A stretch of DNA of 64,000 nucleotides. Source: Candidatus Methylomirabilota bacterium (GTDB lineage Bacteria > Methylomirabilota > Methylomirabilia > Rokubacteriales > CSP1-6). Each line of letters opens with the position of its first letter. The stretch's first letter is position 1. Shown here piece after piece: positions 27,985 through 36,328 of this stretch. Both the position numbers and the translations under genes were made by a program. The stretch is from positions 1 through 64,000 of the forward strand of contig DASTFB010000041.1 of the NCBI GenBank assembly GCA_035709005.1. Reading direction: 5' to 3'. The notes below the pieces were generated by a model. The model was not told the origin of the DNA, made no database searches, and worked only from the letters and a program-made list of their open reading frames with translations.

Positions 27985-29346
27985 ATGCCGCCAGCCAGCG
28001 CTCCGCCCACCGCCCTGGCCACCGAGATCCGTGCCGGGATCACGACGTTCATGGTCATGGCCTACATCATCTTCGTGAACCCCCTGATCCTGGGCTTCGC
28101 CAACGTGCCCGGCCTGGAGGGCCGCGGACTGCCATTTGCCGCCACCCTGACCGTCACCTGCTTCACGGCGGGCGTGCTGTCGATCGCGATGGGCCTCTTC
28201 ACCAACTATCCGCTGGCGATGGCCCCGGGGATGGGTCTCAACGCGGTGGTGGCCTTCGAGCTGGTCGCCGGGCGTGGCCTGACCTGGCCGCAGGCCATGA
28301 CCGTGGTGTTCCTGGAAGGCGTGGTCATCACCATCCTGGTCCTCACGCGGTTCCGCGAAGCGATGATGAACGCCGTCCCGCTGGCTCTCAAGCGGGCCAT
28401 CAGCGTGGGCATCGGGCTGTTCATCGCCTTCATCGGCTTCTTCACCTCGGGCTTCGTCGTCAAGCCCGCGGCGGGACCGCTCCCCGTCGGGCTCGGCTCC
28501 CTGACCGGGCTGCCGACGGCCGTGTTCCTGGCGGGGTTCGTCCTGACGGCGTGGCTGCTCGCCCGCCGCGTGCAGGGCGCGTTGCTCATCGGCATCCTGG
28601 GCACCACGGTCCTGGCCATCGCGCTCAACGGCCTGGTGGCCGGCTGGCAGGGCTTTCCCACGCCGGGCGCCGCGACCCTGCCGGCGGCCATCGTGCAGCT
28701 TCCGGATTTCTCGACCTTCGGACGTCTGGATTTCGGGCTCGTCGCCAGGCTCGGCGTGCTGACCGCGGTGCTGGTGGTCTTCTCCGTCATGCTGAGCGAC
28801 TTCTTCGACACGATGGGCACCATCATCGGCGTGGGTGGCAAGGGCGGGTACCTGGACAGCGAGGGACGCCTGCCGCGAGTCAACCGGGTTCTGCTCGTGG
28901 ATTCCCTGGGGGCGATATTCGGCGGCTACGCCAACGCCAGCAGCAACACCACCTACGTCGAGAGCGCGGCCGGCGTGGCGGAAGGGGCACGGACCGGCGC
29001 CGCGGCCGTCGTGGTCGGTGTGCTCTTTCTCCTGGCGATGTTCTTCTCACCCCTGGCGGCGGTGATCCCCGCCCAGGCCACTGCGCCGGCGTTGATCCTG
29101 GCCGGCTTCTACATGATGACCGTCGCTCGCGAGATCGTCTGGGACGACTACGAGGAGGCCGTGCCCGCCTTCGTCACGATGCTGGCCATGCCCTTCACGT
29201 GGTCGATCACCAACGGCATTGGCGCGGGGTTCGTGACGTACGTGGCCATCAAGGTGCTGAGCGGCCGCGGCGGCCAGGTGCACTGGATGCTCTACCTGGC
29301 CTCGGCCGCCTTCCTCGTCTACTTCGCGCTACCCGGGCTCGAGTAG
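27985..29346 (+). CDS. NCS2-family purine permease, AzgA type
   Basis: A 453-residue polytopic transporter of the AzgA/PbuG branch of the NCS2 superfamily, importing adenine, guanine or hypoxanthine by proton symport. Signatures: GITTFMVMAYIIFVNP at the start, NYPLAMAPGMGLNA, MLSDFFDTMGTIIGVGGKGG and ANASSNTTYVESAAGVAEGA, the last two holding substrate-site residues. About 12-14 membrane segments are visible. No linked purine gene is present. The ATG at 27985 follows the candidate -10 closely. Confidence 0.93.
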   Translation: MPPASAPPTALATEIRAGITTFMVMAYIIFVNPLILGFANVPGLEGRGLPFAATLTVTCFTAGVLSIAMGLFTNYPLAMAPGMGLNAVVAFELVAGRGLTWPQAMTVVFLEGVVITILVLTRFREAMMNAVPLALKRAISVGIGLFIAFIGFFTSGFVVKPAAGPLPVGLGSLTGLPTAVFLAGFVLTAWLLARRVQGALLIGILGTTVLAIALNGLVAGWQGFPTPGAATLPAAIVQLPDFSTFGRLDFGLVARLGVLTAVLVVFSVMLSDFFDTMGTIIGVGGKGGYLDSEGRLPRVNRVLLVDSLGAIFGGYANASSNTTYVESAAGVAEGARTGAAAVVVGVLFLLAMFFSPLAAVIPAQATAPALILAGFYMMTVAREIVWDDYEEAVPAFVTMLAMPFTWSITNGIGAGFVTYVAIKVLSGRGGQVHWMLYLASAAFLVYFALPGLE

Positions 29347-29362
29347 ATACTGCCCTGAGCCC

Positions 29363-29908
29363 TCACGCTGCAGGCGGCTCGCTTCCCCGGATGCGCTGCC
29401 ACAGGCGCCGGCACTCCGCCGGCAGCGCTTCGAGCGTCGCCTCGACCTCGCCGATGAGCGTGGCGCCCCCCGGGCCGGCGAGGAGTTGCTCGATATCCCA
29501 GGCGTCCTGGGGCCCCCCGGCGTAGAGCTTCAGCAAGATCAGGTCAGCCGCGGACGCCACGGGAACGGCCACGCCTTCGATCGCGGCCGGCCGGGACCGC
29601 GGGAAGATCTGCGCCTGCCAGGAACTCTGGCCAACGACCACGTCGATCGGATGCTCGCGCGGGGCGCTGACCCTGACGACGCCGGCCAGCGGGTCCTGGC
29701 TATCGCCGCGTTCTATTCGGACCTTCACGCCGGCATCCTGGAGCCCCTGCCAGGTCTGGGGGTTCAGGACGTCCGCGAGGACGGTGAAGAGGTCCAGATC
29801 GCGGGTCGAGCGACTGACGCCGTGTACCGCCATCGCCGCGGCCCCGATGACGGCGAAGGGGATCCGCCGCTGTTGCAGTAGCGCGGCGACTCGCGCGAGC
29901 AGCGTCAG
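29363..29908 (-). CDS. Nucleotidyltransferase-fold protein (toxin-like member of a pair)
   Basis: A minimal nucleotidyltransferase-like protein: VIGAAAMAVHGVSRSTRDLDLF is the Gly...Arg-x-Thr-x-Asp-x-Asp signature also found in AbiEii/MenT-type toxins and related transferases. The first Met (29833) falls inside that signature, which would destroy the fold. The frame is open upstream with family-like residues (LLQQRRIPF) back to a CTG at 29908 that overlaps the previous stop (ctga), so I extend it there (181 residues). There are no ATG, GTG or TTG codons in between. With the 75-residue gene upstream it forms a two-gene unit resembling a toxin-antitoxin module. Confidence 0.7.
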   Translation of the reverse strand: MTLLARVAALLQQRRIPFAVIGAAAMAVHGVSRSTRDLDLFTVLADVLNPQTWQGLQDAGVKVRIERGDSQDPLAGVVRVSAPREHPIDVVVGQSSWQAQIFPRSRPAAIEGVAVPVASAADLILLKLYAGGPQDAWDIEQLLAGPGGATLIGEVEATLEALPAECRRLWQRIRGSEPPAA

Positions 29909-30132
29909 CCGATCAGCTCCTCGATCGCGCGGCTGCGCCGCCGCCCGGCCTGCCGGCGACGTTCCAGGATCCGCGTCGCGTCCTCGGGCGACAGCGGGGG
30001 GTCATGGGCTCGGCGAAAGCTGTCCAGGTCGCGGGCGCCGAGAGCGAGGGAGAGCGCGAGCCGGTCGGCAGGCGGGAGCGCCAGCACCGTCTCACGCGTT
30101 TCGATTCGCAGGCGATCGACCACGCTCGGCAT
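29905..30132 (-). CDS. Small antitoxin-like protein
   Basis: A 75-residue, charged, helix-rich protein: VVDRLRIETRETVLALPPAD, then LALGARDLDSFRRAH and a very basic tail (LERRRQAGRRRSRAIEEL). I recognise no named family. Size, charge and overlap with the downstream nucleotidyltransferase gene resemble antitoxins or regulatory partners of minimal nucleotidyltransferases. Confidence 0.65.
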   Translation of the reverse strand: MPSVVDRLRIETRETVLALPPADRLALSLALGARDLDSFRRAHDPPLSPEDATRILERRRQAGRRRSRAIEELIG

Positions 30133-30172
30133 TACCGCCGACTATAGCAGGTCCACAGAGCGGACGTCCCGG

Positions 30173-30436
30173 CTAGGGCGTGAGGTCCATGGCCTCCACG
30201 ATGCGGGAGAACGGCAGCTTGGCGCGCTCGTTCAGCTCCTTGACGGCCTGCTGGCTCGGCGCCTCGAACAGGCACATGCAGCGCCCCTCGCCCGGGACGA
30301 ACGTGCTCCGGATGTAGCGCACAGCCTGGCCTTGCGAGCTCATGTCCTTGCCGGTCTGGATGGCCGCCTTCTGAGCCGTGGCGAGCTGGTCCATCGTGAT
30401 GCCCTTGAGGTCGCGCTCGACCATGTACACCGCCAT
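30173..30436 (-). CDS. DUF4242 family protein (possible nickel-binding small protein)
   Basis: An 87-residue ferredoxin-like-fold protein: MAVYMVERDLKGITMDQL, then VRYIRSTFVPGEGRCMCLFE and AVKELNERAKLPFSRIVEAM. This layout (Y-strand, helix, strand with Cys, helix, I-V-E-A end) is typical of DUF4242/SCO4226-like proteins, one of which binds nickel. It has a strong ggaggggg ribosome site. It stands alone between the nucleotidyltransferase pair and the deoxyhypusine-synthase-like gene. Biological role unknown. Confidence 0.82.
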   Translation of the reverse strand: MAVYMVERDLKGITMDQLATAQKAAIQTGKDMSSQGQAVRYIRSTFVPGEGRCMCLFEAPSQQAVKELNERAKLPFSRIVEAMDLTP

Positions 30437-30534
30437 ACTCCCCCTCCTTCGTCGATGTGCCCCGAACGTCGCGTCCTTGACCTATCACGATCGCCTGAGC
30501 CGGTCAAACCGCCGCTAGCACGGAGCGCTCCGGG

Positions 30535-31617
30535 CTAGCGGCTGGCGTCGTTGAGAATGGTGCGCAACGCGGGGGCGATGGTGGCGCGCGCCGGACGCAC
30601 GTGGTCGGGGCCGTAGTGTTCGAGGAGCCCCTGGCACAGCAGGGGCAAGGCGATCGTGAAGTCGGTGAAGACCATGACGTTCAGCCCGGCCGGCGACTCC
30701 TTGCCCCACGAGATGCACTCCGAGGCGACGCTGGCCCCGCCCAGCCCGCCGAACACGGTGTTGTCGGTAGTGATCTGGATGGCGGCCAGGTGGGGGCTGG
30801 TCCCGTGGCCCCGGATCGCGCACACGCTGGTGGCGGTGATCTGGATGAAGTCCTTGGGCACACCGCCGCCCAGGAAAATCGCGGCCGTCCCCAGCCCGGG
30901 TTGCATGAAGCGCTCCATCATGGCCAGGGCGATCTCGTAGTCCTTGAAGAAGTCCGCCACGGGGCCCTTGGCTTTCGCCGTCCGGTACCCTTCGGAGAGC
31001 GGCCCGTCCACGGCAGCCGGCAGGAACAGCGGCACGCCATGACGCGCGCAAGTGGCCGCGATCGCTCCGCTAAGCCCCTGATCGTCCAACCACTGGCCGA
31101 ACTCGTACATCAGGCGCACGGCGGGAATCGTGGAGCGCGGCCAGCGGTGGGCCAGGTGCTCGAAGAAGTCGGCGGTGAAGTCCTCCATGGCGTCGTAGTC
31201 GCTCGCGCTGACCACATGGTCGTAGAAGCGGTAGAGCCGCCGCTCCAGCAGCGCGGCGTCGTCCACGTGTTCGGGATCCACCTGATAGAACCGGCTCGCG
31301 CGCTGCTCGAGCAGATCCTCCGTCACATTGGCCGCGGTCGACACGACCAGGTCGACGTAGCCGCGCTCGACCAGCCAGGCCACCAGGGGCCCGAGGCCGG
31401 CGCTCGACATCGAGCCGGCCAGCCCGATGGCGATGAGGCCGTGCCCGTCGATGATGCGCTGCCAGACCTCGAAGGCTTCCCCCAGCTTGCGTCCCTGGAA
31501 GGCCGACTGGCGCATGCGGCCCAGCAGCGCGCTCACCGTTCCGGCCTGCCCGTCCACCTCCACCAGCCGCATCGGGGCCCGGATCGGTCCGGGGGCCCCT
31601 CTCGATCCGTCGCTCAT
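30535..31617 (-). CDS. Deoxyhypusine synthase-like protein
   Basis: A 360-residue NAD-dependent enzyme of the deoxyhypusine synthase family. The Lys that forms the imine intermediate sits in SECISWGKES, matching the eukaryotic EAVSWGK site. GSMSSAGLGPLVAWLVERG and IFLGGGVPKDFIQ resemble the NAD-binding loops. Bacteria lack eIF-5A, so members of this family are thought to act on small amines or other targets. The ATG at 31617 has a gcgagga site; a longer frame to 31725 is open but unlike the family. No polyamine gene is adjacent. Confidence 0.85.
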   Translation of the reverse strand: MSDGSRGAPGPIRAPMRLVEVDGQAGTVSALLGRMRQSAFQGRKLGEAFEVWQRIIDGHGLIAIGLAGSMSSAGLGPLVAWLVERGYVDLVVSTAANVTEDLLEQRASRFYQVDPEHVDDAALLERRLYRFYDHVVSASDYDAMEDFTADFFEHLAHRWPRSTIPAVRLMYEFGQWLDDQGLSGAIAATCARHGVPLFLPAAVDGPLSEGYRTAKAKGPVADFFKDYEIALAMMERFMQPGLGTAAIFLGGGVPKDFIQITATSVCAIRGHGTSPHLAAIQITTDNTVFGGLGGASVASECISWGKESPAGLNVMVFTDFTIALPLLCQGLLEHYGPDHVRPARATIAPALRTILNDASR

Positions 31618-31700
31618 GCATTCCTCGCAAGGTGTGATCGCCTCGGCTCGGCCTCCGCAGTTTAGACTGTGACCGGGCCGACGGTCGAGCGAGGATCGCG

Positions 31701-32534
31701 ATGGACTACGATGCCATGGCCACAACCTATGAATCCCTCGAGCCGTGGTACGAGCATCTCTACGACACCCTGCACGCCATCGTGCGCGCCGAGCTGACGC
31801 CGCCAGGCGAGCCTCGCGGCCGCGCCCTGGACGCCGGCTGCGGCACCGGCTTCCAGGCCGCCGTGCTGGCCTCGCTCGGCTATCGCACCCACGGCCTCGA
31901 CGTCTCCGCCGGGTTGCTGGCGGTGGCCCGGCGCCGCCGGCCGTCGATCGTGCTCGCCCGCGGCGACATCGAGTCGCTGCCGTACGCGAGGGAGACCTTC
32001 GACGCCGTCACGTGCTGCGGCAGCACGCTGTCGTACGTCCACGCTCCGGCGCGGGCGCTGGCCGAGATCGGCCGCGTGCTCCGTCCGGAAGGCTTGCTGC
32101 TACTGGAGTGCGAGCACCGCTGGAGCCTCGATCTGCTCTGGGAGGCCATCAGCAGCCTGACGGGTGATTCTCTGGGTTACGGCCTGCACCCCCGCGACGT
32201 GTGGCGCCACCTCGGCGCGCGAGGGGAGGCGGGATGTCGCCTCCCGTATCCCGGCTACGGCACGATCCGGCTCTTCAGCGTCAGGGAGATCCGCGCGTGG
32301 CTCGATGCGGCCGGGCTGGAGCCGGTGGGGATGTGGGGCATTCACGTGCTGACGAACGTCATCCCATCCACCGTGCTCCACCGCCAGCGCCTGGCCGGCC
32401 CGCTGGCCAGATGCTACAGAATCCTCTGTAGCCTGGACGACGGTTTGCGCCGTTTGCCCCTTGCCGCTCGGGCTGCCAACAGTCTGGTAATGCTCGCGCG
32501 GAAGCGCAGTACCGCGCGTCCACACGAACCGTAA
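31701..32534 (+). CDS. Class I SAM-dependent methyltransferase
   Basis: A 277-residue methyltransferase. Motif I is LDAGCGTG (43-50), with the acidic THGLDVS end of strand 2 and ARGDIESLPY as motif II. A basic C-terminal third (DGLRRLPLAARAANSLVMLARK) may be a membrane-associating helix. Substrate cannot be read; the UbiE/COQ5-like core suggests a small molecule. TAGACT at 31663-31668 may be its -10 box. Confidence 0.88.
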   Translation: MDYDAMATTYESLEPWYEHLYDTLHAIVRAELTPPGEPRGRALDAGCGTGFQAAVLASLGYRTHGLDVSAGLLAVARRRRPSIVLARGDIESLPYARETFDAVTCCGSTLSYVHAPARALAEIGRVLRPEGLLLLECEHRWSLDLLWEAISSLTGDSLGYGLHPRDVWRHLGARGEAGCRLPYPGYGTIRLFSVREIRAWLDAAGLEPVGMWGIHVLTNVIPSTVLHRQRLAGPLARCYRILCSLDDGLRRLPLAARAANSLVMLARKRSTARPHEP

Positions 32535-32560
32535 GTCCTCGTCTTTACGTTCCGATTGGC

Positions 32561-32589
32561 TTGACAGGGCTCCCGTGTCCCGCTAGACT
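32561..32589 (+). promoter_or_regulatory. Strong sigma70-type promoter of the transporter/ligase operon
   Basis: TTGACA (32561-32566), 17-base spacer, TAGACT (32584-32589): a consensus -35, ideal spacing and near-consensus -10. The predicted start is near 32596, giving a leader of about 28 bases before the ATG at 32624. It stands before a co-oriented run of genes that continues to 47887 with no obvious second promoter. Confidence 0.75.
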
Positions 32590-32623
32590 CTGCCCCACTC
32601 TGACGCACCGGACGACGCACGGT

Positions 32624-34582
32624 ATGAGCCTTCCCGACCTCTCGGTCGATCCTCAGCTCGACACCTTCCCCAAGCTCGTCCGTCGCAATGCGGAGCAGCT
32701 CGGCGGCCGGGTCGCGATGCGGGAGAAAGATTTCGGCATCTGGCAGTCCTACACGTGGGCGAAGTACTTTGCCGAAGCGCGGCTCATCGGGCTGGGGCTG
32801 GCCGCGTTCGGCTTCGCCCGGGGCGACAAGGCCGCGATCATCGGTGACAACCGCCCCGAGCTCTACTGGGCGGTCATGGCCACCCAGGCTCTGGGCGGGG
32901 TGCCGGTCCCGATCTACCAGGACTCCAGCGAAAAGGAGCTGGCATACATCCTCGACCACGCCGAGGTCCGATTCGCGGTCGGGGAGGACCAGGAGCAGGT
33001 CGACAAGCTGCTCCGCGTGAAGCAGCAGTGTCGGGGGCTCGAGTGTGTGATCTACAAGAACCCCCGGGGCCTGCGGTCCTACGTCGAGCCCTCCTTGCTG
33101 AGCCTCGAGCAGGTGAAAGAGCGCGGCCGGCAGTTCGCCCTGGAGCATCCCGGCTACTTCGAGGACGAGCTGGCCAAGGGGATCGCCGACGACATCGCGG
33201 TCATCTGTTACACGTCGGGCACGACCGGAGCCCCCAAGGGGGCCATGCTCTCGTACCGGAACCTCATCGTGACCGCACGGAGCGCCGCCGAGACCGAAGG
33301 GTTGGGCTCCGACGAGAACATCCTGTCGTATCTACCGATGGCCTGGGTGGGCGATCATATCTTCTCCTACGCCCAGTCCGTGCTCGTGGGTTTCACCGCC
33401 AACTGTCCGGAGAGCGCGGCCACGGTGCTGGCGGACCTCCACGAGATCGCCCCGACCTATTTCTTCGCGCCGCCCGGCATCTGGGAGCGGATCCTCACCA
33501 ACGTCATGGTTCGCATCGAGGACTGCGCCTGGCTCAAGCGCCGGCTGGTGGGGTTTTTCCTGCAGCTGGCCCAGACGGTCGAGCGGCAGCGCCTGTCCGG
33601 ACAGCGCCCGTCGGCCTGGCGGCGGCTGCTCTATCCGCTGGGCGATCTGCTGGTCTACGGGCCCCTGCGCGACAACCTGGGGCTCCGGCGCGTGCGCCGC
33701 GCCTACACGGCGGGCGAGGCCATCGGGCCCGAGATCTTCGTGTTCTTCCGCGCGCTCGGCATCAACATGAAGCAGCTCTACGGCATGACCGAGGCCAGCG
33801 TGTTCATCACCATCCAGCGGGACGGCGATGTCCGGCTGGATACGGTCGGCACCCCCATTCCCGGCGTGCAGATTCGCGTCTCGCCGGAGGGCGAGGTGCT
33901 CTTCAGCAGCCCCGGCATCTTCCAGGGGTACTACAAGAATCCCGAGGCCACCCGCCAGACCCGGGACGACGGCTGGATGCGCACCGGGGACGCCGGCCTC
34001 ATCGACCATGCCGGGCATCTGAAGATCATCGACCGCGCCCGCGACGTCGGCCGGCTCGCCGGGGGCACCCTGTTCTCCCCCAAGTACCTCGAGAACAAGC
34101 TCAAGTTCTCCCCTTACATCCGCGAGGCCGTCTGCGTGGGCCAGGACCGGCCCTGGGTCGTCGCCCTGATCAACATCGACCTGGCCGCCGTGGGGAACTG
34201 GGCCGAGCGCCGGAACATTACGTACACGAGCTATACCGATCTGGCCCAGAAATCCGAGGTTTACGACTTGATCCATCAGGAGGTCGTCCGGGTGAACCGC
34301 AGCCTGGCCGAGGACGAGGCCCTGCGGGGCGCCCAGATCCGAAAGTTCCTGATTCTCCACAAGGAGCTGGATCCCGACGACGAGGAGATCACCCGCACCC
34401 GCAAGGTGCGGCGCGGGTACATCGCCCGCAAGTACGAAACCCTGATCGAGGCCCTGTACTCGCAGCGCGACCGGGTGCAGGTCGAGGCCCAGGTGACCTA
34501 CGAGGACGGCCGCACGGGCACGATCCGGGCCGATTTGAAGATCCGCCCGGTGGCGGACCTAGCCATGGAAGCCACCGGGTGA
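32624..34582 (+). CDS. AMP-dependent acyl-CoA synthetase (long-chain type), first copy
   Basis: A 652-residue ANL-superfamily ligase that activates a carboxylic acid to its CoA thioester through an acyl-adenylate. The AMP-binding loop is YTSGTTGAPKG (196-206), with YGMTEAS and DAGLIDHAGHLKIIDRARD for the second half. The large size and LKFSPYIREAVCVG segment match long-chain FadD/FAA-type enzymes used with Liv-type transporters. It is first in the operon behind the 32561 promoter, and its stop overlaps the livG-type gene (gtga). The second copy at 40322 is similar throughout but clearly diverged. Confidence 0.92.
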   Translation: MSLPDLSVDPQLDTFPKLVRRNAEQLGGRVAMREKDFGIWQSYTWAKYFAEARLIGLGLAAFGFARGDKAAIIGDNRPELYWAVMATQALGGVPVPIYQDSSEKELAYILDHAEVRFAVGEDQEQVDKLLRVKQQCRGLECVIYKNPRGLRSYVEPSLLSLEQVKERGRQFALEHPGYFEDELAKGIADDIAVICYTSGTTGAPKGAMLSYRNLIVTARSAAETEGLGSDENILSYLPMAWVGDHIFSYAQSVLVGFTANCPESAATVLADLHEIAPTYFFAPPGIWERILTNVMVRIEDCAWLKRRLVGFFLQLAQTVERQRLSGQRPSAWRRLLYPLGDLLVYGPLRDNLGLRRVRRAYTAGEAIGPEIFVFFRALGINMKQLYGMTEASVFITIQRDGDVRLDTVGTPIPGVQIRVSPEGEVLFSSPGIFQGYYKNPEATRQTRDDGWMRTGDAGLIDHAGHLKIIDRARDVGRLAGGTLFSPKYLENKLKFSPYIREAVCVGQDRPWVVALINIDLAAVGNWAERRNITYTSYTDLAQKSEVYDLIHQEVVRVNRSLAEDEALRGAQIRKFLILHKELDPDDEEITRTRKVRRGYIARKYETLIEALYSQRDRVQVEAQVTYEDGRTGTIRADLKIRPVADLAMEATG

Positions 34583-35364
34583 CGGCCGGCGACGGCCGGC
34601 CGCTCCTAGAGGTGGAAGATGTCAGCGTCCGCTTCGGCGCGCTGGTGGCGCTGAATCGCGTCAGCCTGGCGGTCCGGCGGGGGGAGCTGCTCGCCATCAT
34701 CGGGCCCAACGGCGCCGGCAAGACCACCCTGCTCAACGTGATCAGCGGCTTCTACCACCCTGCCACCGGCCGCATCCGCTTCCAGGGGCAGGATCGCACT
34801 CGCCTGCGGCCGCCCGACGTGGCCGCGCTCGGCATCGCCCGCACGTTCCAGAACGTGGCGCTGTTCAAGGGCATGACCGTGCTCGACAACATCATGACGG
34901 GCCGGGTGCTGAAGATGCGGGGGAGCTTCCTGCTCGACGCGCTCTGGTGGGGGCCGGCCAGGCGCCAGGAGCTCGCCCACCGGGCCTTCGTCGAGCGCAT
35001 CATCGACTTCCTCGAGATCGAGGCCATTCGCAAGACGCCGGCTGGCCGCCTGCCTTACGGGCTGCAGAAGCGCGTGGAGCTGGCCCGGGCCCTGGCCGCC
35101 GAGCCCCAGCTCCTGCTGCTCGACGAGCCGATGGCGGGCATGAACGTCGAGGAGAAGGAGGACATGTGCCGCTTCATCCTCGACGTCAACGCCGAGTTCG
35201 GCACCACCATCGCCCTCATCGAGCACGACATGGGCGTGGTCATGGACATCTCGGACCGGGTAGCGGTGCTCGACTACGGACGCAAGATCGCCGAGGGAAC
35301 GCCGGACGAGGTCCGCAAGGACCCCGCCGTGCTCGATGCCTACCTCGGGGTGCCCCATGAGTGA
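34579..35364 (+). CDS. livG: Branched-chain-type ABC transporter ATPase (LivG), first copy
   Basis: A 261-residue ATPase of the HAAT (LivG) family. Walker A GPNGAGKTT, the LivG-typical ARTFQNVALFKGMTVLDNI, the signature LPYGLQKRVELARAL in place of LSGGQ, Walker B LLLLDEPMAGM and the switch His in ALIEHDM are all visible. The altered PYGLQKR signature is shared by the copy at 39568 and is typical of aromatic/organic-acid-linked LivG proteins. The GTG overlaps the ligase stop. Confidence 0.93.
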   Translation: MTAGDGRPLLEVEDVSVRFGALVALNRVSLAVRRGELLAIIGPNGAGKTTLLNVISGFYHPATGRIRFQGQDRTRLRPPDVAALGIARTFQNVALFKGMTVLDNIMTGRVLKMRGSFLLDALWWGPARRQELAHRAFVERIIDFLEIEAIRKTPAGRLPYGLQKRVELARALAAEPQLLLLDEPMAGMNVEEKEDMCRFILDVNAEFGTTIALIEHDMGVVMDISDRVAVLDYGRKIAEGTPDEVRKDPAVLDAYLGVPHE

Positions 35365-36295
35365 GGCCCTGTGGGCGGTGCTCGTCGGTCCCTTCCACGA
35401 CATCGTCAGCGGGCCTGCCTTCTTCGTCGAAGTGCTCATCGGAGGCATCTTCGCCGGCCTCATGTACTCGCTGGTCGCCCTGGGCTTCGTGCTCATCTTC
35501 AAGGCCTCCGGCGTCTTCAACTTCGCCCAGGGGGTGATGGTCCTGTTCGCCGCCCTCACCCTGGTGGGCTTGCTCGAGCGGGCAGTGCCCGTCGTCCTGG
35601 CGCTGGCCCTCACCGCCGGCGTCATGGTGGCGCTGGCCTTCGTGATCGAGCGCGTGGTCCTGCGCCCCCTGGTCAACCAGGAGCACATCACCCTGTTCAT
35701 GGCCACGATCGGGCTGACGTTCTTCCTGGAAGGGTTCGGCGAGATGCTCTGGGGATCGAACGTCAAGAAACTCGATATCGGCATCCCCGACACCTCGTTC
35801 ATCGTCTCCGGGGTCCTGATCAACCGGCTGGAGCTCTGGGCGGCCATCACGGCCGGCGTGCTGGTCACCGTGCTGGCCGTCTTCTTTCACGGGACCCGCG
35901 TCGGGCGCGCGCTGCGGGCGGTGGCCGACGACCACGAGGCAGCGCTGAGCATCGGGATCCCCTTGTCGACCATCTGGGTGATCGTGTGGTCGGTGGCCGG
36001 CCTGGTGGCCATCGTGGCCGGCATCATGTGGGGCGCCAAGAGCGGCGTGCAGTTCAGCCTGTCGTTGATCGCCCTCAAGGCCCTGCCCGTCCTCATCCTG
36101 GGCGGCTTCACGTCCGTGCCCGGCGCCATCGTGGGCGGGCTGATCATCGGGGTGGGGGAGAAGCTCGGCGAAGTCTACTGGGGGCCGCTCGTCGGGGGCG
36201 CCATCGAGAACTGGTTCGCCTACGTGGTGGCCCTCGTGTTCCTGCTGTTCCGTCCCCAGGGCCTCTTCGGCGAGAGGATCATTGAACGTGTGTGA
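35357..36295 (+). CDS. livH: Branched-chain-type ABC transporter permease (LivH), first copy
   Basis: A 312-residue inner-membrane permease. The LivH marks are GIFAGLMYSLVALGFVLIFK at the first helices, FNFAQGVMVL, and RALRAVADDHEAALSIGI, the cytoplasmic coupling loop to the ATPase. About eight membrane helices are visible. The start at 35357 overlaps the livG stop by eight bases, so translation is coupled. Confidence 0.93.
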   Translation: MSEALWAVLVGPFHDIVSGPAFFVEVLIGGIFAGLMYSLVALGFVLIFKASGVFNFAQGVMVLFAALTLVGLLERAVPVVLALALTAGVMVALAFVIERVVLRPLVNQEHITLFMATIGLTFFLEGFGEMLWGSNVKKLDIGIPDTSFIVSGVLINRLELWAAITAGVLVTVLAVFFHGTRVGRALRAVADDHEAALSIGIPLSTIWVIVWSVAGLVAIVAGIMWGAKSGVQFSLSLIALKALPVLILGGFTSVPGAIVGGLIIGVGEKLGEVYWGPLVGGAIENWFAYVVALVFLLFRPQGLFGERIIERV

Positions 36296-36303
36296 TCACG
36301 CGT

Positions 36304-36323
36304 GGGGCGAAGCCCCCCTCCGA
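36304..36323. repeat. Partial palindromic repeat, inverted
   Basis: The 20 bases ggggcgaagcccccctccga are the exact reverse complement of 46481-46500, the start of the repeat copy near 46.5 kb. It occupies the short gap between the two permease genes and forms a small hairpin (ggggc/gcccc). Confidence 0.65.
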
Positions 36324-36328
36324 GCAAC

